Shown: in pieces, positions 1 to 10,046 of the stretch
Layout of the letters: every line of letters begins with the position of its first letter
Position numbering within the stretch: the first letter of the stretch is position 1
Origin: Catalinimonas niigatensis
Lineage (GTDB): Bacteria > Bacteroidota > Bacteroidia > Cytophagales > Cyclobacteriaceae
Assembly: GCF_030506285.1 (NCBI RefSeq)
Contig: NZ_CP119422.1
Span: 3,119,001 to 3,183,000, forward strand
DNA length: 64,000 nt
Direction of reading: 5' to 3'
Made by a program: the position numbers and the translations under genes
The notes under the pieces: generated by a model
The model's input: the letters and a program-made list of their open reading frames with translations, nothing else
Database searches by the model: none
What the model was told of the DNA's origin: nothing

Positions 1-327
1 GTGTTTTCCGCTCTCAAACCCCGACAGTTCGTTATTAAGTCTGAATATTTCATGTTCATTGATCTCTTTAAGGAAAGCAGTCTGCTGTTTTAAATAGACC
101 ATCCGGTTATAGCGGTTGATGACATGGCCAAACCCCAGGAAACCTAACAAAGCAGCCATCAATACCAAAGCTATCATCCTTTCGTTGGCTAGCACAGTGA
201 TGATAGCGATTGTAAGGATAAAAACAGCTAATCTATACACTGACAGTTTGCTTATCTCATCGGACAAATTTTGAATCTTAGCCTCGTACTTTTGGATGTA
301 TTCCTGATACTGATTCACTGGCATCAT
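1..327 (-). CDS. N-terminal part of a membrane-anchored MutS-family protein (truncated by window edge)
   Basis: The 109 visible codons begin at ATG 327-325 (a second ATG follows directly) and stay open to the left edge, so the C-terminal part is missing. The fragment starts with a polar helix (QYQEYIQKYEAKIQNL), then two adjacent hydrophobic segments at about residues 33-65, then a basic helix ending in the pattern N-x-E-L-x-G-F-x-x-G. This order (coiled helix, two membrane segments, then a helix with a conserved Asn-Glu-Leu) is what I recall for the MutS-like ATPases of Bacteroidota that carry membrane segments at the N terminus. The MutS core and Walker motifs would lie outside the window, so the family call is tentative. 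A TAGATTTG-type -7 element lies about 30 bases upstream. Confidence 0.5.
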   Translation of the reverse strand, partial: MMPVNQYQEYIQKYEAKIQNLSDEISKLSVYRLAVFILTIAIITVLANERMIALVLMAALLGFLGFGHVINRYNRMVYLKQQTAFLKEINEHEIFRLNNELSGFESGKH

Positions 328-355
328 TATGAATGTTGTTTAAGCTGTTTGGATA

Positions 356-363
356 CAAATCTA
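356..363 (-). promoter_or_regulatory. candidate -7 element (TAGATTTG) for the MutS-like gene
   Basis: Read on the minus strand the bases are TAGATTTG, an exact match to the Bacteroidota -7 consensus TAnnTTTG. It sits about 29 bases before the start codon at 327. I do not see a good TTG/TTTG -33 element at 19-21 bases, so this is only a half match. Confidence 0.35.
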
Positions 364-516
364 CCCGCTAAAAAATAAGCGTATTCAGATTTTACTCCTG
401 TATGGTTTGTCATTTACCGGCAAAAACCAGAGAATAATGAAAACCATGGGTCATGATAAAGACTAATTTTAACCACAACTTAATCATTCTTTTTCTTATG
501 AGTCATATTAATTATT

Positions 517-524
517 TAAGTTTG
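517..524 (+). promoter_or_regulatory. candidate -7 element (TAAGTTTG) for the S1/P1 nuclease gene
   Basis: TAAGTTTG matches TAnnTTTG and ends 17 bases before the ATG at 542, which would give a short leader of about ten bases. The -33 region is T-rich but has no clear TTTG. Confidence 0.4.
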
Positions 525-541
525 CTGCAAAAACAGAAAGC

Positions 542-1318
542 ATGATCAGAAGCTTTACTACCTTATTTACTGCTCTATTGCTCACACTGCAACTACCTGC
601 CTTCGGCTGGGGGCAGATCGGACATCGGGTGATTGGACAAATTGCCGAATGGCATCTCAACAAGCGTACTGCTAAAAAAATCAGTCAAATTCTGGATCCT
701 CACTCCCTGGCGATGGTAAGCACCTGGATGGACGAAATCCGCTCCGATTCCACTTATGACTATACCAATACCTGGCACTGGGTCACCATTCCTGAGGGCA
801 AGCAGTACGACCAAAGCAAACAGGAGGCTACCGGTGACGCGTATGCGGTGGTCAACCAGATCATTGCCGAGCTCAAAAGTGATACTTTATCTGCTCAACA
901 GGAAGAAGAACACCTTAAGATGCTGGTGCATCTGGTGGGCGACTTACACCAACCTCTGCATGTGGGTACCGGCGAAGACCGAGGCGGCAATGATGTACGT
1001 GTACAGTGGATGGGCGAACCTTCCAACCTGCATCGGGTCTGGGATAGTGATATGATTGACGGCAAGCAGCTGAGTTACACCGAACTGGCGCAACACCTCA
1101 ACCGCCGTGCTACCGAAAGGCTGGTGCAGCAATGGCAATCTGCCTCCACTGAACAGTGGCTGCAAGAGGCCATGGAATTACGACCCTCAGTTTACAATCT
1201 TCCTGATAATCAACGCATTGGGTATGAGTACTCGTATACTAATTATCCTCTGGTAGAAGAACAATTGCTGTTGGCAGGTATACGTCTTGCCGGTATACTT
1301 AATGAGATTTATAGCTAA
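542..1318 (+). CDS. Secreted S1/P1-type zinc nuclease
   Basis: A 258-residue protein of the S1/P1 nuclease family, zinc-dependent phosphodiesterases that degrade single-stranded nucleic acids and release 5'-nucleotides outside the cytoplasm. A signal peptide (residues 1-22, ending PAFG) precedes Trp23, which would become the mature N terminus; in P1 nuclease the N-terminal Trp is itself a zinc ligand. Further expected ligands are visible: His28 in GQIGHR, an Asp in TWMDEIRSD, the His of NTWHWV, the HLVGDLHQPLH block and the NLHRVWDSDMID block. Length is normal for bacterial members. It stands alone: the next gene starts about 300 bases downstream, and that gap holds no gene that I can see. 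Likely a nutrient-scavenging enzyme of the periplasm or exterior. Confidence 0.92.
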   Translation: MIRSFTTLFTALLLTLQLPAFGWGQIGHRVIGQIAEWHLNKRTAKKISQILDPHSLAMVSTWMDEIRSDSTYDYTNTWHWVTIPEGKQYDQSKQEATGDAYAVVNQIIAELKSDTLSAQQEEEHLKMLVHLVGDLHQPLHVGTGEDRGGNDVRVQWMGEPSNLHRVWDSDMIDGKQLSYTELAQHLNRRATERLVQQWQSASTEQWLQEAMELRPSVYNLPDNQRIGYEYSYTNYPLVEEQLLLAGIRLAGILNEIYS

Positions 1319-1616
1319 TGTACATTTCCTTTAAATATTTTGCTTATTCTCAGGATTTCTTTAAATTTCTTTATGAAAGGAATCTATTTGGATAAAGATT
1401 CACTTTGTGTTAAAAGTCTGAAACAGAGCATAAAGGTGAACAACAATGGCTAGGATTGGAAATATTGTAAGGAAATCAAATCACAGAACTATGAATGCGC
1501 ATTAAATCATTCTGAAAACTCCTGCGTACAGTGGCGCCCACGTCCCTATGAGTCTTTTACTAAAATGCAGCTCAGGATTGGAAATCTTATTGTCCCTTCG
1601 TCAAGCATGTGTCATT

Positions 1617-4600
1617 ATGAAAAAAATATTAGCACCTGAACCTTCCTTTGCTCTCTCAAAGCTATGTATACAGCTTAGCCTGATCTTCCCTGTCATTCTG
1701 CCCCTCACTTTATACGCTCAGGAAGCTCCTCTTTTTGAGTTATTATCTCCGGCTAAATCTGGCGTCAATTTCAAAAACCAGCTGAAAGAAGACGAGAAAC
1801 ACAATATTCTTACGTACGAATACTTCTACAACGGAGGAGGTGCAGCCATAGGAGACATCAATAATGACGGGTGGGAAGACATTTTCTTTACTTCCAACAT
1901 GGGAAAAAATGTGCTCTATCTTAATGCAAGCAGTGCAGATGGACAAATCAAATTTAAAGACATTTCCAAGTCTGCCAAAGTAGAAGGGAAAAGCGATGCT
2001 TGGAGCACCGGCGTGACCATGGTAGACATTAATCAAGATGGTTTGCTGGATATCTACGTTTGCTACTCCGGTTGGCAGGCTGAAGACCTTCGTCGCAATG
2101 AACTATATATCAATCAGGGAAATGCCACATTCGTGGAAAAAGCGGCCGAGTATGGTCTGGACGATCCTTCTAATAGTACCCAAGCTGCTTTTTTTGATTT
2201 TGACAAAGATGGCGATCTGGACATGTATCTCTTAAACCACAACACCACCGTCATTTATGAAGTAGAGTATAACGATGTGCGGGATACTCGCCATCCGCAG
2301 GCAGGAGATAAACTCTATGAAAATGTAGAGGGTCACTTTGTGGACATCAGCGAAAAAGCTGGCATCAAAGGAAGTCCGCTGGGCTTTGGCCTGGGCATTG
2401 CCATTGCTGATGTGAATGGAGATGGCTGGCAGGACATCTTTGTATCCAACGACTATATTGAACCGGACTATCTCTATATTAACAATACTAATGGCCCGGA
2501 TGGACATCCTACCTTCACCGACCGTACGACAGAGTATTTTCAGCATATCTCCTACTTTTCAATGGGCTCTGATATTGTGGATATCAACAACGACGCTCAG
2601 CCTGACATTTTTACGCTGGATATGCTGCCCGAAGACAATGAACGGCAAAAGCTACTGTACGGACCGGATAATTATGAGCATTATGCCTTGATGGTGATGA
2701 ATGGTTTTTACCATCAGAATATGCGCAATATGCTGCATCTCAACAACGGTTCAGCATCAGAAGGGCAGGCGTCATTCAGTGAAATCGGCCAACTGGCTGG
2801 CATCTCCAATACCGACTGGAGCTGGTCATCTTTCTTTGCTGATTTTGACAACGACGGCTGGAAAGACCTCTTCATCACCAATGGATATTATCGTGACTAT
2901 ACCAATCGGGATTTTCTGAAGTACAAAGGAGATTACTTTTTCCAGAAAGCTGTCAACAATGAGAAAGCAGATACTTTTCAGCTGGTCAGCAGCATGACTT
3001 CCACCCCGGTACATAATTACATTTTCAAGAATGAAGGCAGGCTGAATTTTACCGATAAAAGCAAAGCCTGGGGCTTTGATGCTAAAACTTTCTCCAATGG
3101 TGCTGCCTATGGCGACCTGGACAATGACGGCGATCTGGACCTGGTGGTCAACAACCTGAATGAACGGGCTTTTATTCACAAAAACCTTAGCAGAGAGCAG
3201 AACCCAGAGCATAACTATCTGGCTTTGAAACTCCAGGGAAAGAACCTATCAGCGCTGGGAGCCCGGCTTAAAGTGTATACTTCCAGTGGCGTACAATTTT
3301 TTGAAAATATGCCTACCCGCGGTTTTCAGTCATCTATGAGCCAACGCATTCACATCGGACTGGGCAAGGCTGCAAAAGTAGATTCCATAGAAGTACAGTG
3401 GCTGTCAGGCAACAGACAACTAATCAGAGAGATTGCGCCCAACCAGCTGCTGACCATTGTAGAGGATGAAAGCCAGAAACTATTGATTTCTACCCATGCA
3501 CCCACTTGTGTGTTCCAGAAGGTGACTTCTCCAGTACCTTATCAGCATCAGGAATATGCCTACAATGACTTTAAACGCCAACCTCTGCTCATGAATATGC
3601 TGACCACTTGCGGACCTGCCATGACGATGGCCGATGTAAACCAGGATGAGTTGCCTGATATTTTTGTAGGAGGGGCCAAAGGCAGCATGGGCAAAGTCTA
3701 TATCCAGACTCCCGACGGCCAATACGTGGAAAGCAAACAAAACTTTGTCGTCCAGGATCAGCTCAATACCGATGCCGATGCCCTATTTTTTGATGCCGAT
3801 GGGGATGGAGATCCCGATTTGTATGTAGCCAGCGGGGGCTACCAGGATTTTGGTCCGCAGGATTTGGCATTACAGGATCTGCTGTATCTGAATGACGGGC
3901 AGGGCAATTTTGAAAGGCTGGAAAATGCATTACCTTCCATGCTGGTGAGTAAATCATGTGTAGTTCCTGTTGATTTTGATAATGATGGCGATATGGATGT
4001 GTTTGTGGGCGGGAGAGTGATACCCGGTCAGTACCCTATGAGTCCTCAAAGTTTTCTGCTGGAGAATGAGGGAAACAGTTCTGAGGGAACACCGACTTTT
4101 AGCAATGTGATAGCCGATAAAATTCCTGGCCTCGCCCAGTCAGGTATGATTACCGATGCCGCCTGGACAGACCTGAATGGAGATGGCTGGAAAGACCTCA
4201 TTGTGGTAGGAGAATATATGCCGATCAAGGTTTATCTCAACCAGGGAGAGCGGGGCTTTGCCGATGCTACAGCAGCGTATTTTGAGCGTCCGCTGGCCGG
4301 GCTTTGGAATAAACTACTGTTGGCAGATTTTGACAATGACGGCGATCAGGATATTGTAGCAGCTAATTTTGGTTTGAACTCTCAGCTTAAAGTAAGCCAG
4401 GAAGAACCCCTCAGGATGCTGTACAAAGATTTTGATGGCAATGGCTCGGTAGATCCTATCCTCACCTATTACATTCAAGGCAAGCCTTATCCTTTTGCCA
4501 GCCGGGGAGAATTACTGGATCAGATTTACAGTATGCGTCAAAAGTATACCTCTTATGCCGACTATGCCAATGCCCAGATTGAGGATATTTTCTCGAAAGA

Positions 4601-5006
4601 AGATTTGAAAGATGCCAGCGTACTCACTGCCGAAACCCTGGAAACCATGTATCTGGAAAATAAAGACGGACAATTTGTTTCCCATCCACTTCCTCAAGAA
4701 GCCCAGTTTGCTCCAATTTATGCCATGACTACTTTGGACTATAACCAGGATGGCCATATGGACCTGATCCTGGCCGGTAACCAGAGCGCCATCCGGATTC
4801 GTATGGGCGTAATGGATGCCAATTACGGGCAGTTGTTTGAAGGCGATAGCAAAGGAAATTTTACCTACATTCCTCAGGCAAAATCCGGACTGAACCTCAA
4901 AGGAGATGTCAAATCTTTGGAAAGTATTAAAATCAAAGACAGCACATATCTATTGGTGGGCATCAATAATGCTGGCTTGGAATCTTATAAACTGATGCAG
5001 CCATGA
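1617..5006 (+). CDS. Secreted FG-GAP/VCBS repeat protein with ASPIC/UnbV domain (CRTAC1-like)
   Basis: A large exported protein of 1129 residues from the ATG at 1617. The frame is open from 1548, but only the 1617 start puts the hydrophobic stretch (about residues 12-33, ending LTLYAQ) in signal-peptide position. It contains many Asp-rich FG-GAP/VCBS units of the form D-x-N-x-D-G-x-x-D (for example DINNDGWEDIF, DFDNDGDMDVF, DLNGDGWKDLI), which bind calcium and form beta-propeller blades. Between two propeller regions, about residues 540-620, lies an ASPIC/UnbV domain (GARLKVYTSSG...IHIGLGKAAKVDSIEVQW). The molecular function of these proteins is not established. The stop overlaps the next start by four bases (ATGA), so it is translationally coupled to the haloperoxidase-like gene, and a SusC/SusD pair follows. 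It may be a surface adhesin or carbohydrate-binding partner of that system. Confidence 0.88.
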   Translation: MKKILAPEPSFALSKLCIQLSLIFPVILPLTLYAQEAPLFELLSPAKSGVNFKNQLKEDEKHNILTYEYFYNGGGAAIGDINNDGWEDIFFTSNMGKNVLYLNASSADGQIKFKDISKSAKVEGKSDAWSTGVTMVDINQDGLLDIYVCYSGWQAEDLRRNELYINQGNATFVEKAAEYGLDDPSNSTQAAFFDFDKDGDLDMYLLNHNTTVIYEVEYNDVRDTRHPQAGDKLYENVEGHFVDISEKAGIKGSPLGFGLGIAIADVNGDGWQDIFVSNDYIEPDYLYINNTNGPDGHPTFTDRTTEYFQHISYFSMGSDIVDINNDAQPDIFTLDMLPEDNERQKLLYGPDNYEHYALMVMNGFYHQNMRNMLHLNNGSASEGQASFSEIGQLAGISNTDWSWSSFFADFDNDGWKDLFITNGYYRDYTNRDFLKYKGDYFFQKAVNNEKADTFQLVSSMTSTPVHNYIFKNEGRLNFTDKSKAWGFDAKTFSNGAAYGDLDNDGDLDLVVNNLNERAFIHKNLSREQNPEHNYLALKLQGKNLSALGARLKVYTSSGVQFFENMPTRGFQSSMSQRIHIGLGKAAKVDSIEVQWLSGNRQLIREIAPNQLLTIVEDESQKLLISTHAPTCVFQKVTSPVPYQHQEYAYNDFKRQPLLMNMLTTCGPAMTMADVNQDELPDIFVGGAKGSMGKVYIQTPDGQYVESKQNFVVQDQLNTDADALFFDADGDGDPDLYVASGGYQDFGPQDLALQDLLYLNDGQGNFERLENALPSMLVSKSCVVPVDFDNDGDMDVFVGGRVIPGQYPMSPQSFLLENEGNSSEGTPTFSNVIADKIPGLAQSGMITDAAWTDLNGDGWKDLIVVGEYMPIKVYLNQGERGFADATAAYFERPLAGLWNKLLLADFDNDGDQDIVAANFGLNSQLKVSQEEPLRMLYKDFDGNGSVDPILTYYIQGKPYPFASRGELLDQIYSMRQKYTSYADYANAQIEDIFSKEDLKDASVLTAETLETMYLENKDGQFVSHPLPQEAQFAPIYAMTTLDYNQDGHMDLILAGNQSAIRIRMGVMDANYGQLFEGDSKGNFTYIPQAKSGLNLKGDVKSLESIKIKDSTYLLVGINNAGLESYKLMQP

Positions 5007-6346
5007 AACTTGCACTACCTATCTTTCTGCTCAGCTTGGTATTTTCGTCGGCCATCGCCACCATACCTCCCGATAACAGAGTGCAGAAAGCGCAGATTAA
5101 AGACTTTGGCGATCAGGTGTTTGAGATTTCCTCTGTCATGCTGCACGATGTGATCAACCCACCGGCAGCCAGTCGTTTTTATGCCTACGCTATGCTGGCC
5201 GCTTACCAGGTAGTGGTTGCAAATAACGAAACTATGCCTGAGTTGAGTACACGTTTTAAGGAACAGCCCAACTTTGCTGCCGTAACTGCCCCCCAGTCAT
5301 TAGATAAGGTTTTTGCCGCTACTTATGCGATGCTGGAACTGGGCAAAAAAATCCTGCCTTCCGGCTATATGCTACAGCAAAAGCAGGATGCTTACATAGA
5401 GGCATATCAGCAACAATACCGCATGAAAAACCAGACCTCCGCCGAAAACGTAAGCTATGCCGAAGTTATCGCACAGCAGGTACTGGCCTATGCCAAAACG
5501 GATGGCTACGGCAAACTCAGCACCTATACCCGCTATGTGCCTACGCAGCAGAATGGACGCTGGTATCCTACACCTCCGGCTTATATTGAAGCCATAGAAC
5601 CTAACTGGCAGTACATTCGTCCTTTCTTCATGGACTCAGCCAGCCAGTTTGCTCCGCCTCCTCCCGCACCCTTCAGCCTGGATAGTGGCAGCAGTTTTCA
5701 TACCCAGACCATGGAAGTGTATGAGACGGTAAAACAACTGAGCGAAGAACAGGAAGAAATCGCCAATTTCTGGGATTGTAATCCTTTTGCCGTCAAATTC
5801 ACCGGGCATATGGCTATCGGTTTGAAAAAGATAACGCCTGGCGGTCACTGGATGGGTATTGCAGGTATCGCCTGCGAGAAAGCTGATATCTCCTTTGACA
5901 AAGCAGTGCTGGCCCATACGCTGCTGGCACTTTCACTGCATGACGCTTTCATTAGTTGCTGGCAGGAAAAATACCATAGCGACCGTATCCGTCCTGAGAC
6001 GGTGATCAACCGTAACATAGACCAGCGCTGGAAGCCTATCCTTCAGACTCCTCCTTTCCCTGAATATAGCAGCGGGCATAGTGTAGCTTCCAGTACAGCG
6101 GCAGTCATTCTCACCGCACTGCTGGGCGATGATTTTGCCTTTGATGACGATTCTGAAGTCTACTTCGGTTTGCCAGTCAGGTCATTTACCTCTTTTTATC
6201 AGGCTGCTGAGGAAGCGGCAATCTCTCGCCTGTATGGAGGTATCCACTTCAGAGATGCTATTGAAAATGGCGTAGCGGAAGGGAAGGCTTTGGGACAATA
6301 TATTCTTACCAAACTTGCGCTTTCAGCGGAAACCTCAGGAAAATAG
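5003..6346 (+). CDS. Vanadium-dependent haloperoxidase / PAP2-type phosphatase family protein
   Basis: A 447-residue exported protein (signal peptide about residues 1-19). The C-terminal half carries the PAP2/vanadium-haloperoxidase oxyanion-binding pattern: K-Y-H-S-D-R-I-R-P, then P-E-Y-S-S-G-H, then S-R-L-Y-G-G-I-H-F. These supply the Lys/Arg, Gly-His and Arg/His residues that hold vanadate or phosphate in the family. The second motif has Ser-Ser-Gly-His, as in many bacterial relatives. The family contains true haloperoxidases and phosphatases, and the sequence alone does not tell which chemistry applies. It overlaps the upstream FG-GAP/ASPIC gene by four bases; this pair is frequent in marine Bacteroidota. 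The following 459 bases are non-coding, so SusC may have its own promoter. Confidence 0.85.
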   Translation: MKLALPIFLLSLVFSSAIATIPPDNRVQKAQIKDFGDQVFEISSVMLHDVINPPAASRFYAYAMLAAYQVVVANNETMPELSTRFKEQPNFAAVTAPQSLDKVFAATYAMLELGKKILPSGYMLQQKQDAYIEAYQQQYRMKNQTSAENVSYAEVIAQQVLAYAKTDGYGKLSTYTRYVPTQQNGRWYPTPPAYIEAIEPNWQYIRPFFMDSASQFAPPPPAPFSLDSGSSFHTQTMEVYETVKQLSEEQEEIANFWDCNPFAVKFTGHMAIGLKKITPGGHWMGIAGIACEKADISFDKAVLAHTLLALSLHDAFISCWQEKYHSDRIRPETVINRNIDQRWKPILQTPPFPEYSSGHSVASSTAAVILTALLGDDFAFDDDSEVYFGLPVRSFTSFYQAAEEAAISRLYGGIHFRDAIENGVAEGKALGQYILTKLALSAETSGK

Positions 6347-6805
6347 AATATAATATACAGACACAGTAAACCTTTAAATGGTACTACACAAGAGAGTAGT
6401 ACTTTAATTGCCTTTCCTAATCTTTTCTTTACCCGGGATAATAGTTTATCCGAATCACTGTGTTGTCAAACCACTACCCATACGCTGCTATCAACATACT
6501 ATATAAAGGGAAATTATTCACTGTTATTATTGTTTTTGGTCCTTATTCAAAGTCTAGTGATTATTTTTTTTACAAATAAGAGAGCGTTGTTCATGCTATT
6601 TTTTTACTGCTTTTAAAATTGAAAGCAGAAGGTTTTTTTACATATTAATATTCCCCTCTAATTTCTTGTAGATGTAATATTAATAACTAAATTTATTATG
6701 AATTTGATATTGATAAATACCTAAACTACCTGATTTTATGAGAATTACAATTACTTCCTCTTTACCGATTATTTCTACACTAATGACAACCTAAATCTAC
6801 CTCAA
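6347..6805. other. Intergenic region before susC-like gene
   Basis: These 459 AT-rich bases hold no convincing gene. A small inverted repeat near the left end may act as a weak terminator (listed separately). I found no exact TAnnTTTG element, so the susC promoter is not identified. Long T tracts are present around 6565-6635. Confidence 0.5.
6381..6408 (+). terminator. Possible weak terminator after the haloperoxidase-like gene
   Basis: Seven-base perfect arms GTACTAC / GTAGTAC (6381-6387 and 6396-6402) with an eight-base loop are followed by TTTAATT. The stem is short and AT-rich and the T tract is interrupted, so this is a weak candidate. Confidence 0.3.
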
Positions 6806-9800
6806 ATGAAAAAACAATTACTCCTTTTATTATGCATGATTGTCAGCGTCACATATGTCATGGCGCAAAGGCAAGTCAGCGGAAAAGTGACCGATGGTGA
6901 TGATGGATCTTCACTTCCTGGAGTCAACGTATTGGTACAAGGCACACAACAGGGAACCATCACTGACATGGATGGCAACTATTCTATCAATGTAGGCGAT
7001 AATGTTACTTTGGTATTTAGTTCTATAGGCTACAGTGAGCAAAGGGTAGAAGTAGGCAATAGATCTACTATTGATATAACCATGACGCCTGATGTCCAAT
7101 CCCTGCAAGAAGTGGTGGTGACAGCCCTGGGTGTGGAACGCGAAACGAAAGCGCTTGGATATTCTATTACCGAAGTTGATGGTTCTAACCTTACCGAAGC
7201 CCGCGAAATTAACGTGGCCAATTCGCTGGCAGGAAGAGTAGCCGGGGTCAACGTAAGCAACGTAGCTTCTGGCCCTGCAGGCTCTACCCGGGTAATTATC
7301 CGCGGTAATAAATCTCTTCAGGGAAACAATCAGCCTCTTTATGTGATAGATGGTGTCCCTATGGATAACTCCGGCTTTGGCCAGGCAGGAATTTGGGGTG
7401 GCCGTGATGAAGGTGACGGTATGTCCAGTGTTAATCCTGATGATATTGCTTCTATTACTGTACTGAAAGGTGCCAGTGCTGCCGCGCTTTATGGTGCCAG
7501 AGCTGCCAATGGCGTAATCAACATCGTGACCAAAAAAGGCTCTGCCAGAAAAGGTATTGGCGTTGAATTTAACTCCAATTACGTATTTGAACAATTGAAT
7601 GACCAGAGAGATTTCCAACGCTCTTATGGACAGGGCAATTACGTTCTGTCGGACCCTAACAATTCCGAATCACCACGCGTTGCCGTAGCTCCCCGCACGC
7701 AGCAGGAAGCCTACAGCTGGGGTACCGATTCCTGGGGCCCGAGGTTGGGCAGCGGTACTTCTGTCCAATTTGATGGTGTTTCCCGGCCCTATCGGGATGC
7801 AGGAGACAACTGGGACCGCTATTTCCGTACAGGATCTACGCTAACGAATACCATTTCGTTTACCGGAGGAAGTGAAACACAGAATTTCCGTTTCTCTTTT
7901 TCAGATTTAAGAAATGAGTCTATCGTACCTAATTCCGGATTTAATCGTCAGAACCTGTCTTTGGCTACCAATTCTAAATTTGGTGAGCGCATCACTTTAA
8001 CTTCCAGGATTTTATATTCTCATGAATACGCCGATAACCGGCCGTACCTGTCAGACTCACCGGCGAATGGTGTTTTGTCTATGTACTATATACCGGCCAA
8101 CCTGAATGTTGAAAATTACTATGGCGACCCTAATAAGCCGGGTGCCATTCCGCCGTCCGCTGATGCAAACAGTTTGAGCATTTGGGGAAAAAGCGTAGGA
8201 GAAGAATACCAGCAAGCCAACAACAACTGGCACCAGAACCCTTACTGGACTGCCTATCAGTTTGACAATGATGACTGGAGAGACCGTCTGCTTCCTTCGG
8301 CTACTTTGAGGTATGATGTTACCGACTTCCTTTATGTACAGGCCCGTGCCGGTATGGACTGGTACACCCGTAGAGAAACCGATTTAGTACCTCAGGGTAC
8401 CGGTTATCAGCGGGGTGGCTCTTTAACTGAAGCAGAAGACCGGGTACGGGAAATCAATATGGAGTGGATGCTGGGCTTTGATAAATCTTTTGGAAAAATT
8501 AATGTTAATGCCTTTGCCGGAGGTAACCGCATGCGCAGGAGCAGTGAGCGGATCGCTGCCAGCGGAAATGGCTTTAATGTGCCCTTCTTTGAAGCAATCA
8601 CCAATACCGTAACACAGAACTTTGGTTATGGCTTCTCAGAATCAGGGATCAACTCTTTATTCGGTTCAGCTGAAGTAAGTTATGATGGAATCCTGTTCCT
8701 GACGGGAACAGTGAGAAATGATTGGTTCTCAGTATTGAATCCTGAAAACAATAGCATACTTTATCCTTCAGTAGGTGCCAGCTTTGTATTCTCTGATGCC
8801 ATAGACCAGTTGCCCAACTGGTTGAGTTTTGGTAAGATCAGAGGATCATGGGCACAGGTGGGTAATGTGACGGTAGGCCCTTACAATACGCTGCTTACCT
8901 ACTCCCTCAAACAACCTCACCTGGGCTACACCATGGCCTCATTCTCCTCAGCAGGAGGCAATAATGGTTCTATCCCTAATCCAGGACTTCTTCCATTGAC
9001 CTCTACAGAATATGAAGTAGGATTAGATGTCCGCTTTCTGGATAACAGGTTAGGTATTGACTTTACCTACTACGATCAAAAGACTACCGATGATATCCTG
9101 AATGCGACCATTTCCCGGGCTTCCGGCTTTGGCTCAACCGTAGTGAACGTGGGTGAGATGCAAAATAAAGGAGTGGAAATACTATTAACCGGTACACCGG
9201 TAGCAGGCCCACTGACCTGGGACGTGTCACTGAACATGGCAAGAAATAAGAACAAAGTAATTTCTTTGATTCCAGGCAATGATGAGTTAGTCGTGGAAGA
9301 ACCAAGATCAAGAAATGCGTTTATCAAGCACATTGTGGGTTATCCTTTTGGTATGATCACCGGCCGTGTACAAAAAACGACGGAAGACGGACAGCCTATC
9401 TTTTTCCCTGATGGAAGGCCGGTAGGCTCCGATGACTACGAAATCATAGGCAATGGTGTACCTGACTGGACAGGAGGATTTAATAACTCACTTACTTTCA
9501 AAGGCTTCAACCTGGGTGCCCTGATTGACTTCAAAATTGGAGGAGATCTTTTATCCGGTACCAATATGCGGATGACCAGCGCAGGACTGCATAAACAAAC
9601 CCTGCAAGGACGTGAGGGCGAAGCTCCATTGACCGTATCCGGCGTTACCCAAAACGGTACAACTGAAGCTGGAGAACCCATCTATGAGCCATTAAACCTG
9701 ACGCTTACGCCTTCTCAGGCACAGGCTTACTGGCAGTCAGTGCAGGGTGAAGCCAATGCTGTCACTGATATGTTCTTGTACGATGCTTCTTTTGCAAAAC

Positions 9801-10027
9801 TGAGACAGGTCACTTTCGGATATATTTTCCCTAGTAGAATGCTGGAAAAAACACCTTTCCAGAGTCTGAGCTTGTCATTTGTTGCACGTAACCTGGCCAT
9901 ACTCTACAAAAATGTGGATAATATAGATCCGGAATCTTCCTACCAGAACGGTAACGGGCAGGGACTGGATTATTTTGGGATGCCTAAGACACGCAGCTAC
10001 GGTTTTAACTTGAGGGTAAGTTTCTAA
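6806..10027 (+). CDS. SusC/RagA-family TonB-linked outer membrane receptor
   Basis: A 1073-residue outer-membrane receptor. A signal peptide (1-20, ending VMA-Q) leads into a carboxypeptidase-D regulatory-like domain (about 22-105: VSGKVTDGDDGSSLPGVNVLVQGT), then the plug domain beginning VVVTALGVERETKALGY with the family hallmark QPLYVIDGVPMDN, and then the beta-barrel, ending in the aromatic pattern YGFNLRVSF typical of BAM-inserted proteins. There is no STN domain before the plug, so a link to an ECF sigma/anti-sigma system is not expected. SusC proteins import large nutrients across the outer membrane using TonB energy, with a SusD lipoprotein as lid. The SusD-like gene follows after 19 bases, so the two form an operon. 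The substrate cannot be told from sequence; no glycoside hydrolase is nearby. Confidence 0.96.
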   Translation: MKKQLLLLLCMIVSVTYVMAQRQVSGKVTDGDDGSSLPGVNVLVQGTQQGTITDMDGNYSINVGDNVTLVFSSIGYSEQRVEVGNRSTIDITMTPDVQSLQEVVVTALGVERETKALGYSITEVDGSNLTEAREINVANSLAGRVAGVNVSNVASGPAGSTRVIIRGNKSLQGNNQPLYVIDGVPMDNSGFGQAGIWGGRDEGDGMSSVNPDDIASITVLKGASAAALYGARAANGVINIVTKKGSARKGIGVEFNSNYVFEQLNDQRDFQRSYGQGNYVLSDPNNSESPRVAVAPRTQQEAYSWGTDSWGPRLGSGTSVQFDGVSRPYRDAGDNWDRYFRTGSTLTNTISFTGGSETQNFRFSFSDLRNESIVPNSGFNRQNLSLATNSKFGERITLTSRILYSHEYADNRPYLSDSPANGVLSMYYIPANLNVENYYGDPNKPGAIPPSADANSLSIWGKSVGEEYQQANNNWHQNPYWTAYQFDNDDWRDRLLPSATLRYDVTDFLYVQARAGMDWYTRRETDLVPQGTGYQRGGSLTEAEDRVREINMEWMLGFDKSFGKINVNAFAGGNRMRRSSERIAASGNGFNVPFFEAITNTVTQNFGYGFSESGINSLFGSAEVSYDGILFLTGTVRNDWFSVLNPENNSILYPSVGASFVFSDAIDQLPNWLSFGKIRGSWAQVGNVTVGPYNTLLTYSLKQPHLGYTMASFSSAGGNNGSIPNPGLLPLTSTEYEVGLDVRFLDNRLGIDFTYYDQKTTDDILNATISRASGFGSTVVNVGEMQNKGVEILLTGTPVAGPLTWDVSLNMARNKNKVISLIPGNDELVVEEPRSRNAFIKHIVGYPFGMITGRVQKTTEDGQPIFFPDGRPVGSDDYEIIGNGVPDWTGGFNNSLTFKGFNLGALIDFKIGGDLLSGTNMRMTSAGLHKQTLQGREGEAPLTVSGVTQNGTTEAGEPIYEPLNLTLTPSQAQAYWQSVQGEANAVTDMFLYDASFAKLRQVTFGYIFPSRMLEKTPFQSLSLSFVARNLAILYKNVDNIDPESSYQNGNGQGLDYFGMPKTRSYGFNLRVSF

Positions 10028-10046
10028 AATTAAACACTGAATAGAA

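Noticed and set aside
1453-1583. Repeated AGGATTGGAAAT near 1454 and 1572, upstream of the FG-GAP gene
   Set aside because: Only two short imperfect copies without regular spacing or structure; not a repeat array.
6911-7618. A 235-codon open frame on the minus strand inside the susC-like gene
   Set aside because: It lies fully inside a well-supported SusC coding sequence, and its translation has no domain, signal or sensible composition. It is a shadow of the real frame.
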